56,719 bases of DNA from an uncultured Vampirovibrio sp. (GCA_910579975.1 CAJTWU010000011.1:1-56719); one strand, 5' to 3'. Numbered from the stretch's first letter, positions 15,386 through 24,031 are shown. Numbers and translations: made by a program. The notes: generated by a model not told the origin, from the letters alone.

Positions 15386-16206
15386 GACTTACCCCCTTTA
15401 TAAAGCATATTATCAAAATCATACTGATACATTTCTAAACTATCAACCGCCTTTTTACCGGCAAGACGCTGCAATTGTATATGATATTTTTTTGCAGATT
15501 GTTCTAAATTATATTCCTGTAAACGCATAGAATCATATAATGATGTTGATATCGCAAGTTCTAAAACATCAGAACTATTTACTGCATTTGAATAATTTCT
15601 GCTGTAAAGAAGCATTTTAGAACGAGTCATTTTCAATTGCGAAAGAGTGTTTTTATAATTATAATAAGAGCTAATTAGCGAGTCTTGAAGCTCTTCCACC
15701 ATACTTGCAAGTTCAATTAACTCAGTATCAGTCAAAGGAGTTTCCTGAGGGACATTCTTCTTATTCAAAAGCCCTTGAGCCACTCGTCCAACAGAGAAAG
15801 CTGATGTTTGAATTGCCGGATTTGCACCCATTAAACTTGGAACAAAAGAAGCTCCTGATACTATTGCAGAAAGAGTTTTTGCCATTAAAGATGAGTGTAT
15901 TCTTCGTTGTGATTCAGGTGTAGAAAGTTTCTTGAGCGCAAATTCAATAACCTGATTATTTTCAACAGTACCTTGCCATAGTTTTTCTAAATCCTTAATA
16001 TCATGTTCTTTTTGTTTATCAATAATCTCCGATAAAGTTTCAGAATCATTAACAAGAAGCGACCCTTTCAGGTTTTTATTAATATCACCGGTTGAATAAG
16101 CCGGTTTTTCAATATCACCCCCAAGCGTAACAACATCATCTGCAAAAGCAGTTGTAGTTAACAAAAATAAGGCTAAAACTATACTCCCCAACAATCTCTT
16201 ATTCAT
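15382..16206 (-). CDS. Exported helical protein, paralogue of the next gene downstream
   Basis: The 274-residue protein begins with a signal peptide (MNKRLLGSIVLALFLLTTTAFA) and shares LEKLWQGTVENNQVIEFAL with LSLLWQGAATRSDTIKFAI of its neighbour. Both have a similar hydrophobic middle and a helical C-terminal half. It is therefore an exported, probably periplasmic or outer-membrane-associated protein of unknown role. ATG 16206 is preferred to a TTG at 16224 because GAGG of the leader lies between them. It heads the minus-strand run leading into ftsI and murE. Confidence 0.75.
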   Translation of the reverse strand: MNKRLLGSIVLALFLLTTTAFADDVVTLGGDIEKPAYSTGDINKNLKGSLLVNDSETLSEIIDKQKEHDIKDLEKLWQGTVENNQVIEFALKKLSTPESQRRIHSSLMAKTLSAIVSGASFVPSLMGANPAIQTSAFSVGRVAQGLLNKKNVPQETPLTDTELIELASMVEELQDSLISSYYNYKNTLSQLKMTRSKMLLYSRNYSNAVNSSDVLELAISTSLYDSMRLQEYNLEQSAKKYHIQLQRLAGKKAVDSLEMYQYDFDNMLYKGGKS

Positions 16207-16245
16207 AATATATATATACCTCAAAGCAGAGAAAAAAACAAAAAC

Positions 16246-16274
16246 TTCACAAAGTATATAAAATATGCTATTCT
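16246..16274 (+). promoter_or_regulatory. Pseudopilin gene promoter (extended -10)
   Basis: TTCACA (16246-16251), 17-base spacer, TATTCT (16269-16274) preceded by TGC, giving an extended -10. Followed by AGGAGAG before the ATG. Confidence 0.6.
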
Positions 16275-16303
16275 AATACATATAGTTATTACAGGAGAGC
16301 CTT

Positions 16304-17134
16304 ATGAAAAAATATGGATTTACTCTGGCAGAAGTCTTAATTGCCCTTGGTATTATTGGAGTTGTAGCATCTCTTACAGCACCGACATTTGTTTCTAATA
16401 TAAGAAATACAGCAAATGCTTCACGTTTATCTGCAACAGTTTCAACACTGGAAAATGCCTTTACAACAATGATTGCAAAAGAAGATGTTGATACAGAAGA
16501 TTTGCTTTTCGATACAGAAGCATGGAGAGAACATAGTAGTGATAAAAAAGCTTTTGCCGGTTGTTTAAGTGATTATCTAAGTATTGAAAGTTTTAGAGAA
16601 CTTGCAAATAACAGCGCAGCAACAAAAGGTTATTATGGACCAAATAACGGACCATATATACTTAATACTAATGGCTCAAAAAATTCCACTGTAAATGAAA
16701 CGTTAGCAAGATACTTAGTACAGACCGGGAACAATGTGCCAGGTGGCAACCATGTATTAAATCTTAAGAACGGAGCTACAGTTTTTCTTATTGTTAATAA
16801 TCAGGACGGACAACCTAGTGAAGAAGTGCAGGATAAAATTCGTGAACAAGGCGGAGGAATAACAAGTATAGCTGCTGATATCTGGATTGATGTTAATGGA
16901 ACTGATGCTCCAAATACATTAGGAAGAGATATTTTTGCTTTTTACCTTGCAAATAATGGTAAACTTTATCCTCTAGGTGGAAAAGATGTACAAATTTATG
17001 ACAATGGTGGTCAAGGAAATCCATCATTATGGAACAATGGAAATGGACGCGGCTGTACTAACAACAATATTCAAGGCGGAGGATACGGCTGTACAGCAAG
17101 AGTTGTTGAAGAAGGTTATAAAATAAATTATTAA
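16304..17134 (+). CDS. Type IV pilin-like / pseudopilin protein
   Basis: The 276-residue protein has a class-III signal: MKKYG is cut before FTLAEVLIALGIIGVVASL by a PilD-type peptidase, leaving an N-terminal hydrophobic helix with Glu5. The large C-terminal part is rich in Asn and Gly and ends with two cysteines in RGCTNNN and GYGCTARVVEEGYKINY, probably a disulfide. Such stand-alone pseudopilins occur in many copies in Gastranaerophilales-like genomes. It may be a minor pilin of a T4P or T2SS machine, or a surface adhesin. AGGAGAG precedes the start. It is monocistronic, with its own promoter and terminator. Confidence 0.9.
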   Translation: MKKYGFTLAEVLIALGIIGVVASLTAPTFVSNIRNTANASRLSATVSTLENAFTTMIAKEDVDTEDLLFDTEAWREHSSDKKAFAGCLSDYLSIESFRELANNSAATKGYYGPNNGPYILNTNGSKNSTVNETLARYLVQTGNNVPGGNHVLNLKNGATVFLIVNNQDGQPSEEVQDKIREQGGGITSIAADIWIDVNGTDAPNTLGRDIFAFYLANNGKLYPLGGKDVQIYDNGGQGNPSLWNNGNGRGCTNNNIQGGGYGCTARVVEEGYKINY

Positions 17135-17142
17135 TAAGATTC

Positions 17143-17173
17143 AGAAGGGCTCGTTATACGAGCCCTTCTTTTA
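17143..17173. terminator. Bidirectional terminator pseudopilin / response regulator
   Basis: An 11-bp stem AGAAGGGCTCG / CGAGCCCTTCT around loop TTATA (17154-17158), followed by TTT. The stop codon of the minus-strand response regulator (17154-17156) lies exactly in the loop. Confidence 0.85.
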
Positions 17174-17813
17174 ATGCTTTTACTGCCGCCTGAGTTCTAT
17201 CATCAACCACAAGTTTCTGAATAATATTACATACATGCGCCTTTGCCGTGTGTTCACTTATTGTAAGAGTTCGAGCAATATCACTATTTGATTGTCCGTC
17301 CACTATAAGTTTTAATACTTCATATTCTCTCTGCGTAAGATTTGAATGGCGTTCTTTAAAAACAGTACGAGAAAGTTGACGAGCTGGAACTACGCCGCAA
17401 TTTTTGTCTCTGATAAACGGTACAATATGAGGGTCAAGCCACATTGCACCAGCCTTAATCATTTTAATTACATTCATCAAAAACTCCGTTGCAATATCTT
17501 TTATAACATAAGCACTCGCTCCAGCCTGTAAAGCCTGAGTTACCTCGTCTTCTGAAGTATGAGAAGTCAAAATAATCACCCGTGTATTGTTATTGTGCTC
17601 TAAAATTTGCTTAGTAGCTTCAATTCCCGAAATATCAGGAAGCCCTAAATCCATCAACACAATATCCGGTTTAATTAATTTACTCTTCTCAACAGCCTCC
17701 TTGCCGTTAGATGCTTCGCCTATAATCTCCAAATCAGGATAATCACAAAACAAGGATTTTATCCCGATACGCATTAATTTTTGGTCTTCGACCAATAATA
17801 TTTTAATTTGCAT
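17154..17813 (-). CDS. NarL/FixJ-family response regulator
   Basis: The 219-residue protein has a receiver domain (acidic pocket ED at 9-10, phospho-acceptor Asp55 in IVLMDLGLPD, Lys105 in AYVIKD). A LuxR-type HTH (about 155-215, LTQREYEVLKLIVDGQSNSDIA...HTAKAHVCNIIQKL) follows. It is a two-component transcription regulator that dimerises on DNA when phosphorylated. No kinase is adjacent; a cytosolic kinase is encoded about 8 kb away but has its own receiver partner. AAGGA precedes the ATG. Confidence 0.92.
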   Translation of the reverse strand: MQIKILLVEDQKLMRIGIKSLFCDYPDLEIIGEASNGKEAVEKSKLIKPDIVLMDLGLPDISGIEATKQILEHNNNTRVIILTSHTSEDEVTQALQAGASAYVIKDIATEFLMNVIKMIKAGAMWLDPHIVPFIRDKNCGVVPARQLSRTVFKERHSNLTQREYEVLKLIVDGQSNSDIARTLTISEHTAKAHVCNIIQKLVVDDRTQAAVKALKEGLV

Positions 17814-17924
17814 AACTTTTTCCTTTTTAGTCGTAATTTCACAACTTAATATTAAAAAAAGTTAACACAAGAAGGTATTGTAAAAAAAGAAAAATACATG
17901 GTATTGTTAATTCAATTAAAATTT

Positions 17925-18317
17925 TTATTTACGTTTGAATGCAAATTTTTTGAAAAGAACATATGTAAAAACAGCTGCAATAAGAGTAGCCGCAATTTGA
18001 GCAAGATATACATTAACATTTAATTTTTTAACAAAAACCTCTAACAAACCGGCATTAATCATATAGCTAAAAACCCAGGTTGTACAACATTTGCAGTATT
18101 GTTTAAAAATATTACCCTTAACATTAAATACAAATAATTTCTGAGTAGTAAATGAAGTAATTGAAGAAATTACCCACGCTAAAGCAAGTGCAATTTGATA
18201 AGCATCTTCACCAAGCAAAAAAACAAGGGTGGAATATATTAAATAAGATATCCCAGCATTACAAGCTCCAATTAATAAAAATCTTATTTTGTCTGAAAGA
18301 CTAAACCAATACTTCAT
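17925..18317 (-). CDS. GtrA-like membrane protein
   Basis: The 130-residue protein has four predicted membrane helices with the GtrA family pattern: FLLIGACNAGISYLIYSTLVFL at the start, an SFTTQKLFVF motif in the middle and a lysine-rich end KKFAFKRK. GtrA-like proteins are thought to help flip or transfer polyprenyl-linked sugars. No glycosyltransferase adjoins it. ATG 18317 is chosen over a TTG at 18335 because a near-consensus promoter ends 6 bases upstream of it. Confidence 0.85.
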   Translation of the reverse strand: MKYWFSLSDKIRFLLIGACNAGISYLIYSTLVFLLGEDAYQIALALAWVISSITSFTTQKLFVFNVKGNIFKQYCKCCTTWVFSYMINAGLLEVFVKKLNVNVYLAQIAATLIAAVFTYVLFKKFAFKRK

Positions 18318-18323
18318 TTTGCT

Positions 18324-18374
18324 ATTGTAACACAAAGGTTTTGCATTGTTAATTTGGAAAACTTATGATATAAT
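18324..18374. promoter_or_regulatory. Overlapping divergent promoters (gtrA-like - and small peptide +)
   Basis: Minus strand: TTAACA (18347-18352), 17 bases, TACAAT (18324-18329), then 6 bases to the GtrA-like ATG. Plus strand: TTGTTA (18346-18351), 17 bases, TATAAT (18369-18374) with TGA before it (extended -10). The two -35 boxes occupy the same 7 bases, so only one polymerase can bind at a time. Confidence 0.65.
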
Positions 18375-18452
18375 AAATCGGGGTAGTACCTCAAACCCGA
18401 CTCCTAACACACAAGTACTATAGGAAAAAGCTAGGAAGGAGGGTTTAAAACT

Positions 18453-18527
18453 ATGATGTCTAAATTAATAATGCTACTATTCGTAGCAACGCTATTTATA
18501 GTAGCACTAAATTTATTTAAACTATAG
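18453..18527 (+). CDS. 24-residue hydrophobic peptide, candidate type I toxin-like
   Basis: ATG 18453 has a strong ribosome site, AAGGAGGG at 18436-18443, 9 bases upstream. The peptide begins MMSKLIMLLFVATLFIVAL and ends with NLFKL, one membrane helix with a basic residue at each end. This is the profile of type I toxins or small regulatory membrane peptides. The coding sequence itself folds: TGCTACTA (18472-18479) pairs with TAGTAGCA (18499-18506). Transcription would start near 18381 and end at the hairpin 18524-18581. An opposing promoter lies just beyond that hairpin. Function is inferred. Confidence 0.6.
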   Translation: MMSKLIMLLFVATLFIVALNLFKL

Positions 18528-18600
18528 GGGGTACTAAGTGAAGCTCTAAGGAAACACCACTTTCTTAGGGCTTCCCCCTATGTTTATATTATTTATTATT
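18524..18600 (+). terminator. Large terminator-like hairpin after the small peptide gene
   Basis: Outer stem ATAGGGG / CCCCTAT (18524-18530 with 18575-18581) and inner 11-pair stem GAAGCTCTAAG / CTTAGGGCTTC (18540-18550 with 18564-18574, one G-U). A T-rich stretch (18582-18600) follows. The peptide's stop codon lies in the outer stem. Confidence 0.6.
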
Positions 18601-18616
18601 TATTCCATTTTGTCAA
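18588..18616 (-). promoter_or_regulatory. Promoter opposing the small peptide gene
   Basis: On the minus strand a perfect TTGACA (18611-18616) is followed after 17 bases by AATAAT (18588-18593). Transcription would start near 18581 and cross the hairpin and the peptide gene in antisense. It also points at the GtrA-like gene, so it may be a second promoter for that gene. Confidence 0.6.
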
Positions 18617-18679
18617 GACTAGGTCGATTTTGTAGCCCAAAAGTTCAGCAATCATTTGGGCAAGTTCTTTTAACTTAGG

Positions 18680-18718
18680 ATTTTAAAAGAAAAATTAGGC
18701 GCGGACTAAAGCCGCGCC
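18680..18718 (-). terminator. Terminator of the phosphohexomutase gene
   Basis: Stem GGCGCGG / CCGCGCC (18698-18704 with 18712-18718), 7-base loop, then TAATTTTTCTTTT on the minus strand. It lies 8 bases after the stop. Confidence 0.85.
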
Positions 18719-18725
18719 ATTATAT

Positions 18726-20987
18726 TTAATAACTGTATTCAGGTATCTCAAACACGCTCGTATCAGCGCCTTTGTCTACAAACTTCAAATAATAATTTAA
18801 AGCTGTTTCTTTTGAGTTTTCGTAAAACTCATCCGAAATCAATTCTCTATGAAGCTCTGTTCTTTCGCCTGAATAATTACCCAAAACTCTGGAGAACTCA
18901 CTGATAGAAGCTAAGTCTTCTCCGCCAGAATAAGCTTTTGTCTTAGCATCCGTTCCTGAAGGACGAATTTCTACATATTTATCTGTAAACTGTAAATAAG
19001 TACCGTCACCGACAAATTTCACAGCAATCAGATTATCAAAATTAAGCTCTGCAAAAGCTCCGTTAAGAACCTTTTTCACTGCTTCTAAATCAGCTTTACC
19101 TTCTCGTATTGCAATAGCTAAAGAAAGATAGAACAAATCGTTTTTAGTTCTTTGTTTTTCACCTTCTACTTTTGCTGCTTTTAATTTTTCGATATCCGGT
19201 TCAGATTCATTATAGTAAGAAATATCTTCACGAACATCGTATTTAGCAATAATATTATTTTCTTCAAAAATTTGTTCTAAGTATTCTGATAAAGTTTTAT
19301 TGTCCTCTTCCAGTTTCGCTGCTAGAGAAGAAGCGACGATAATTGCCTCTGTTGCACTTTTTTCACGCATAGCAATTGCTTTTCTGCCTGTAAGTGATTC
19401 AATCAGGTCTTCTGAACCCATAATCATACCGCCTGATTCTTCACCGCCAAAGATTAAACGAGGCTGAACTCCAAGATTAATTTCTTCTCCAAATACATCT
19501 TCAACTTTAACTTCAGCCTGCGGATTTTCACGAAGTTGTAATTCAACTTTCTTCATAATATTTGCAATTTCTTTAAAGCCAACTGGAACATTTACAACTT
19601 TAATACCATGAGATTTTGCCCACTCATCCCAGCTTAAAGCAGAAGCGGTTGTTTTAATCATAAATCTTGGATGATTTTTAAATTTACCTTGAGACTTAAG
19701 TTGTTTTACACGATAATCCATAAGCATTAAAAATGCCTGATTTGCTGTATAAACAGTAAGTACACGCGACTCATCCAGTGCAATATAAGAAATGCCATAT
19801 TCATCAAGCATAGGAGTGCTTCCAACAGTCTCAATCTGACAAACTGTAAGTCTATCGTGGTCCGGATCAGTTATTAAAACAATTGTACCCAACGGATAAT
19901 CTTTCAAAACATTTTCATAGTGCATAGACTCGATAACAGGAAAATATTTTTCTCCATTTGGTCTTTTAGATAAAACAGTGGCATCAACTGAATAATCATA
20001 GAAACATTTATTTCCTTTTGGGTCGGTATCATATTTACCGATTGAATGGAAAAACGGGTCTTCTTTTACATTATTCCAATCAAACTTATTTGAGATTTCA
20101 AGTTTTTCCAATACTCTAGAAAGAGTTCTATATGCACATCCTCCAACACTTTCAATGAAGAGTCTGTTGTTCATTTTCTTTAATCCGTCAAGGTTTTGTG
20201 CCACACCGGATTTAAGATAATCTACATATAAATCCACTCCGTCATTGAGTTTTGCCATAATTTCTTCATCAATTAACGGATTATTTTTAGCAGCAATTTT
20301 GATTTCATAAGAGCCATCTCGTTCCGTAATATCAAATATTTCTTGAATTTTATTAACAAATTCTAAAGACTCTTCCGGCAAGTACTGACTGCCTTGAGAG
20401 TTCAAATCTTTTGTAGCGGTTTTTACTGAAATACCATGACTTGAAGTAATATACTCACCGCCAACAAGGTCGAGCTTGAACGCTAAAAACGAAGCCAGCC
20501 AGATAGGAATAGTTTTTCTTTCTACAGGGGTTAGAGTTCTTATACCCTGTGCTGCTTGAATTCTTGCAATAGCCTCAAGATATAATTCAGAGTTATAACG
20601 AACTTCTGAACCAACTAACTTACGAACTTCTTTTCCTTCATATTTTTCACGAGCAACTAAAGCTTTTGCTAAAGTTGCAAGCACAATTCCCACAAGGTTA
20701 ATAGGAAAACGTGTATCTTGAGGGAACAAGATATTTTGAGGTCCTCTTATACCCGCTGTTGAAACTTTTGCTTCTTTAGAATAATTAGCAAACCATTCTT
20801 TTAAGTTAAGTCCTTCCGGGTTTTCTTCACTATGAGGATAAAGGTGTTCTTTTTTTAAAGTAAAGGTAAATTCACCTTCGTTGTCAAAATTTAGTAAATT
20901 TGCATTTTTTATATAATCCGGTGTTTTGTCAAGAACATTTTGAAATAGTTCTTTTTCTAAAACACAACTTGGTTCTCTTTTAAGCAT
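18726..20987 (-). CDS. Alpha-D-phosphohexomutase (phosphoglucomutase/phosphomannomutase family), long form
   Basis: At 753 residues this is longer than usual 450-580-residue family members. Landmarks are present: STAGIRG near residue 95, the phosphoserine loop as ITSSHGISV (usually TASHNP), the metal loop TDPDHDRL, the sugar loop GGEESGG and the phosphate-binding loop RPSGTDAKTK near the C-terminus. The enzyme shifts phosphate between C1 and C6 of hexoses for glycogen, cell-wall or LPS precursors. The substrate cannot be fixed. GGAG precedes the ATG. It is monocistronic with a clear terminator. Confidence 0.9.
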   Translation of the reverse strand: MLKREPSCVLEKELFQNVLDKTPDYIKNANLLNFDNEGEFTFTLKKEHLYPHSEENPEGLNLKEWFANYSKEAKVSTAGIRGPQNILFPQDTRFPINLVGIVLATLAKALVAREKYEGKEVRKLVGSEVRYNSELYLEAIARIQAAQGIRTLTPVERKTIPIWLASFLAFKLDLVGGEYITSSHGISVKTATKDLNSQGSQYLPEESLEFVNKIQEIFDITERDGSYEIKIAAKNNPLIDEEIMAKLNDGVDLYVDYLKSGVAQNLDGLKKMNNRLFIESVGGCAYRTLSRVLEKLEISNKFDWNNVKEDPFFHSIGKYDTDPKGNKCFYDYSVDATVLSKRPNGEKYFPVIESMHYENVLKDYPLGTIVLITDPDHDRLTVCQIETVGSTPMLDEYGISYIALDESRVLTVYTANQAFLMLMDYRVKQLKSQGKFKNHPRFMIKTTASALSWDEWAKSHGIKVVNVPVGFKEIANIMKKVELQLRENPQAEVKVEDVFGEEINLGVQPRLIFGGEESGGMIMGSEDLIESLTGRKAIAMREKSATEAIIVASSLAAKLEEDNKTLSEYLEQIFEENNIIAKYDVREDISYYNESEPDIEKLKAAKVEGEKQRTKNDLFYLSLAIAIREGKADLEAVKKVLNGAFAELNFDNLIAVKFVGDGTYLQFTDKYVEIRPSGTDAKTKAYSGGEDLASISEFSRVLGNYSGERTELHRELISDEFYENSKETALNYYLKFVDKGADTSVFEIPEYSY

Positions 20988-21012
20988 AATTTTCTCCTTC
21001 TACAGAGATGTA

Positions 21013-21870
21013 TTATATCATAGAAGTTTCTAAAACTCTAATTTCTCCGACAACTTTTCCACTAAGAGTCCTAATTTTGTTATCATACTCTAATCCGAGT
21101 TTATCCAGAACTGCAATTCTTCTTGCAGACATTGAAGCATCAAACATTTTTACTGCAAAACCGTCATTAAGTTTAGTATCTAATACAACACAAAGCCCGC
21201 CGGCTCCAACTTTAGCAAGCATGCCCGTTTTTTGTATAATCTCTGTATCAAGACGATTTATGCCGCCATAAATATAAGGATTTTTCAAAATGGCATTCAC
21301 TATTTGCGGATATTTTTCATTGAGGTTTTTGAACCCTTTTACAAGATTATTCAAAGGCATTGAAACGATTGGGACACCACATCCGTCGGTTGTCATCGGA
21401 TAATCTTTTGTAACTTCACATAATTCATAAATCCTATTTTTAACCGCAATCTGCAAAGGATGGCTCGGTTCATAATAATTCTCTAAACTCCAGCCATTAG
21501 CTTTGCAAACAGCCAGGAACCCGAGATGTTTTCCAGAACAATTATTATGAATTGCAGAAGCGATTTCACCTTCTTTTAAACCGGCTAAAGGTTCATGTAT
21601 TCCACATTTAAGATGACTTTCATCAATACCTAATTTATCTAAAATTCCTTGAGCAGCTCTTACATGACATTCTTCACCCGCATGAGAGCCTGAACAAAGT
21701 GCCAATTCTTCATCGGTAAAATCAATACCGCAATCAATAATCAAACTTGCTTGCAAAGGTTTAGCACAAGAGCGCAAAAAGTAAGGTTCTGTTTCCTCTG
21801 CATTTAAATCAACACAAATACCGTCATGAAACTCTTCAACTAATCCGTCACGAAAATACTCAACCCGCAT
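21013..21870 (-). CDS. Asparaginase, PF06089 (Rhizobium AnsA-II-like) family
   Basis: The 285-residue protein matches the asparaginase II family rather than E. coli AnsA/AnsB. Motifs are LRSCAKPLQASLI, SGSHAGEECHV, CSGKHLGFL and TTDGCGVP with the conserved SxxK, cysteine and aspartate pattern. It hydrolyses L-asparagine to aspartate and ammonia in the cytoplasm; there is no signal peptide. One base separates it from the upstream gene, implying co-transcription with the coiled-coil protein at 21872-22621. Confidence 0.85.
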   Translation of the reverse strand: MRVEYFRDGLVEEFHDGICVDLNAEETEPYFLRSCAKPLQASLIIDCGIDFTDEELALCSGSHAGEECHVRAAQGILDKLGIDESHLKCGIHEPLAGLKEGEIASAIHNNCSGKHLGFLAVCKANGWSLENYYEPSHPLQIAVKNRIYELCEVTKDYPMTTDGCGVPIVSMPLNNLVKGFKNLNEKYPQIVNAILKNPYIYGGINRLDTEIIQKTGMLAKVGAGGLCVVLDTKLNDGFAVKMFDASMSARRIAVLDKLGLEYDNKIRTLSGKVVGEIRVLETSMI

Positions 21871-21871
21871 A

Positions 21872-22621
21872 TTAAGCTTCTTTATGCTCTTTAATAAATG
21901 TTAAAAGCGCATTCATTTTTTCTTTTAAGATTTCGTTTTCTTCTTTAAGACGGGTATTTTCTACTCTAATATCATAATTTTCTTGTTCTAATGCAATATT
22001 AGGAACTTCTTCAGGATTAAGAGAAAATCTCTTTCCTGATTCTTCTTTCATAAAGATAATACTTTTTACATCAAGATCTCTAACAAAACCCATTTGTACC
22101 ATTAATTCAGCAATAAAAACGTGTTTACCGGCATCATTCATTTCTTGCTGTTTATTAAGAACTTCATCAAGCTGTTCAATGGTCATTTTACCGGCACGGA
22201 TAAAGTACTCACCTGTACGATAGTTACCGGCAATAAAACCCGCAATTGCTGAAACAAGATTTGGCACATTGCTGGAAAAGAATTGAGATTTTTTACAAAA
22301 CGTAAAAGCCTTCGAAACTTCTTGCATTGTAAAATTATTTTCGATAGAAATTTCAATTAAAGACATTCCTTTTGAACAACAATTCAAGAAAGAATAAATG
22401 CTTTCATCATATCCGGATTCTTTTGTTAAAAGCTCGTTTTGTCCTAAATCCGATAATTCAGGTTTATAAATATGAAATAATTCACCTTCTTCAACATCCA
22501 AAAAGTCATTACTTAAATAATTTGCCAGATCTTTTGAGAGGTTTAAAAATATCGTTTGTTTAATCCATAAAGGAAATGCAGTCACACGTTCCATAAAACC
22601 AACAAATAAGCTCTTGCTCAT
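21872..22621 (-). CDS. MshEN/GspE-N-like domain protein with C-terminal coiled coil
   Basis: The 249-residue protein is not a named family to me. Residues about 135-195 (IRAGKMTIEQLDEVLNKQQ, then VFIAELMVQMGFV) resemble the MshEN/GspE N-terminal repeat, a fold that can bind c-di-GMP. No ATPase domain follows. The last 40 residues form a coiled coil (ENTRLKEENEILKEKMNALL). GAGG precedes the ATG. It is divergent from the FlaG-FliS genes and shares a palindromic control region with them, so a link to motility or pili is possible but inferred. Confidence 0.65.
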   Translation of the reverse strand: MSKSLFVGFMERVTAFPLWIKQTIFLNLSKDLANYLSNDFLDVEEGELFHIYKPELSDLGQNELLTKESGYDESIYSFLNCCSKGMSLIEISIENNFTMQEVSKAFTFCKKSQFFSSNVPNLVSAIAGFIAGNYRTGEYFIRAGKMTIEQLDEVLNKQQEMNDAGKHVFIAELMVQMGFVRDLDVKSIIFMKEESGKRFSLNPEEVPNIALEQENYDIRVENTRLKEENEILKEKMNALLTFIKEHKEA

Positions 22622-22688
22622 TTTAATACCTCTTTCTTTCAGCAGATGAAATTTAACTCTTTCTCAACCTATTATATGATGTTCTTTA

Positions 22689-22703
22689 ATGCTATTATAG
22701 CAT
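22689..22703. promoter_or_regulatory. Palindromic divergent extended -10 element
   Basis: ATGCTAT-T-ATAGCAT is a perfect 7-bp inverted repeat. Read on the minus strand it contains TGCTATAAT, a consensus extended -10 for the 21872-22621 gene; on the plus strand it contains TGCTATTAT for flaG. One site may thus set both promoters. Confidence 0.5.
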
Positions 22704-22746
22704 AAGATATTATAAGGTAAAGATTTGTAAAGGAAACTTCATACTT

Positions 22747-23199
22747 ATGGGAATGGATGGATTATCATTTTCAAATACAGGTGCAATCAAAGAGTCGACT
22801 TCTGCCGAACTTACAAGCCGCACCGAACAAATAATTCAAACAGACCCGACAAACGATATGAAACAGGTTCAAACCCTTAGTACAAATCGTCGTGTTCGAG
22901 AAAAAGATGAAGAAGAGGAAAACCAAAAACATCAACAACAAGAACAGGCAAAAGAAGAATTTGAAGACGGATTTATACAATCTGAACCAGATTTCTTAAA
23001 ACAAGATGAATTTGATATAGAAGATCTTGAAAACCCTAATAAAGATTTTTATGTTAAACTCAATACAAAAGATGATATAATAGAATTATATGATAGTGCA
23101 ACAAACAGACTTGTAGAAACAATATCAGGAAATGAACTTACTGAGCTTGTTAAAAAATTGAATATGGCCTCCGGTATATTCGTAAATAAGAAGGTATAG
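22747..23199 (+). CDS. flaG: FlaG-like flagellar protein
   Basis: The 150-residue protein has a low-complexity acidic and Gln-rich first half (EEEENQKHQQQEQAKEE). The C-terminal FlaG-type domain is DFYVKLNTKDDIIELYDSAT, then RLVETISGNELTELVKKL, matching the family pattern V.D..T.EVIR.IP..E. FlaG affects filament length in other bacteria. Its stop is directly followed by the fliS ATG. The gene is placed in a FlaG-FliS-chaperone operon; no flagellin gene is in the window. Confidence 0.75.
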   Translation: MGMDGLSFSNTGAIKESTSAELTSRTEQIIQTDPTNDMKQVQTLSTNRRVREKDEEEENQKHQQQEQAKEEFEDGFIQSEPDFLKQDEFDIEDLENPNKDFYVKLNTKDDIIELYDSATNRLVETISGNELTELVKKLNMASGIFVNKKV

Positions 23200-23667
23200 A
23201 TGGCGGTTAATCCATATAACAAATACATTAAACAATATCAAACAAATAACATAACCACTGCAACACCAGAAAAACTAATGATTATGTTACTTGATGGTGC
23301 TATCCAATTTCTTCAAAAAGCAAAAACAGCAATTGATGAAAAAAATTTACAAGATAGAGCAACAAATCTTGAATCAGCAAGAAAAATCATAAGAGAACTT
23401 ATGCGTACAATTGATTTAGAAAACGGCAATGACGTAGCCCATCAATTATTTAGACTTTATAACAAAATGGCTATGAAATTAATAAAAGCTAATGTCTCTA
23501 AAAATTCACAGCTTGTACAAGAAGTTATTGATGATTTAGCAAATATAAGATGGGGATTTCAAAAAGCAATCGAAATTCAAAGTGGAATATCTACAGTTGA
23601 AGACGTTATGAAAGAACAAACAGAAATGAATCCCATAAATAATGAAGGTGGTAATAATGCAGAGTGA
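23200..23667 (+). CDS. fliS: Flagellin export chaperone FliS
   Basis: The 155-residue all-helical protein has the FliS start NPYNKYIKQYQTNNITTATP and the helix EKLMIMLLDGAIQFLQKAK. FliS caps the C-terminus of flagellin in the cytosol and hands it to the export gate. The start directly follows the flaG stop with AAGAAGG upstream, and the 3' end overlaps the next gene by 11 bases. Confidence 0.93.
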   Translation: MAVNPYNKYIKQYQTNNITTATPEKLMIMLLDGAIQFLQKAKTAIDEKNLQDRATNLESARKIIRELMRTIDLENGNDVAHQLFRLYNKMAMKLIKANVSKNSQLVQEVIDDLANIRWGFQKAIEIQSGISTVEDVMKEQTEMNPINNEGGNNAE

Positions 23668-24031
23668 ACAACAGTTTGAACAATTGATTATGCAATATAA
23701 TCAACTTAAAAATGGTTCTGCTGATATCCGCAGAATGATTGAAAAAGAAGAATTTGACGAAGCAATAACCATGCTTAACAGACGAGAAGAACTGTTTTTA
23801 AGCTGCAAGTGTATGCGTAACTACCTTGAACTTACACCTGTTCAAGAAAAGGAACTGAATACTGTTTTAGACGAACTTCGTCTTATGGAACTTGAGAACA
23901 TAAGAATGCTTGAACGAGGAATGGCTCAAGTTCAAAAAGAATTAAAACAAGTTCAGAAGAACGAAAAAATACAACAAGCGTATGATTTTGGCGAAAATCA
24001 AAGCGGCAATATCATAAACTTTGAAGAGTAA
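23657..24031 (+). CDS. FliT/FlgN-like flagellar chaperone candidate
   Basis: The 124-residue protein is helical and charged, with a long C-terminal coiled coil (RLMELENIRMLERGMAQVQK). Size, operon place right after fliS and the helix pattern (QYNQLKNGSADIRRMIEKEEFDEAI) suggest a FliT- or FlgN-type chaperone for the filament cap or hook-filament proteins. There is no diagnostic motif, so this is inferred. ATG 23657 with GAAGGTGG just upstream is preferred to the earlier in-frame ATG at 23642. Confidence 0.6.
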   Translation: MQSEQQFEQLIMQYNQLKNGSADIRRMIEKEEFDEAITMLNRREELFLSCKCMRNYLELTPVQEKELNTVLDELRLMELENIRMLERGMAQVQKELKQVQKNEKIQQAYDFGENQSGNIINFEE

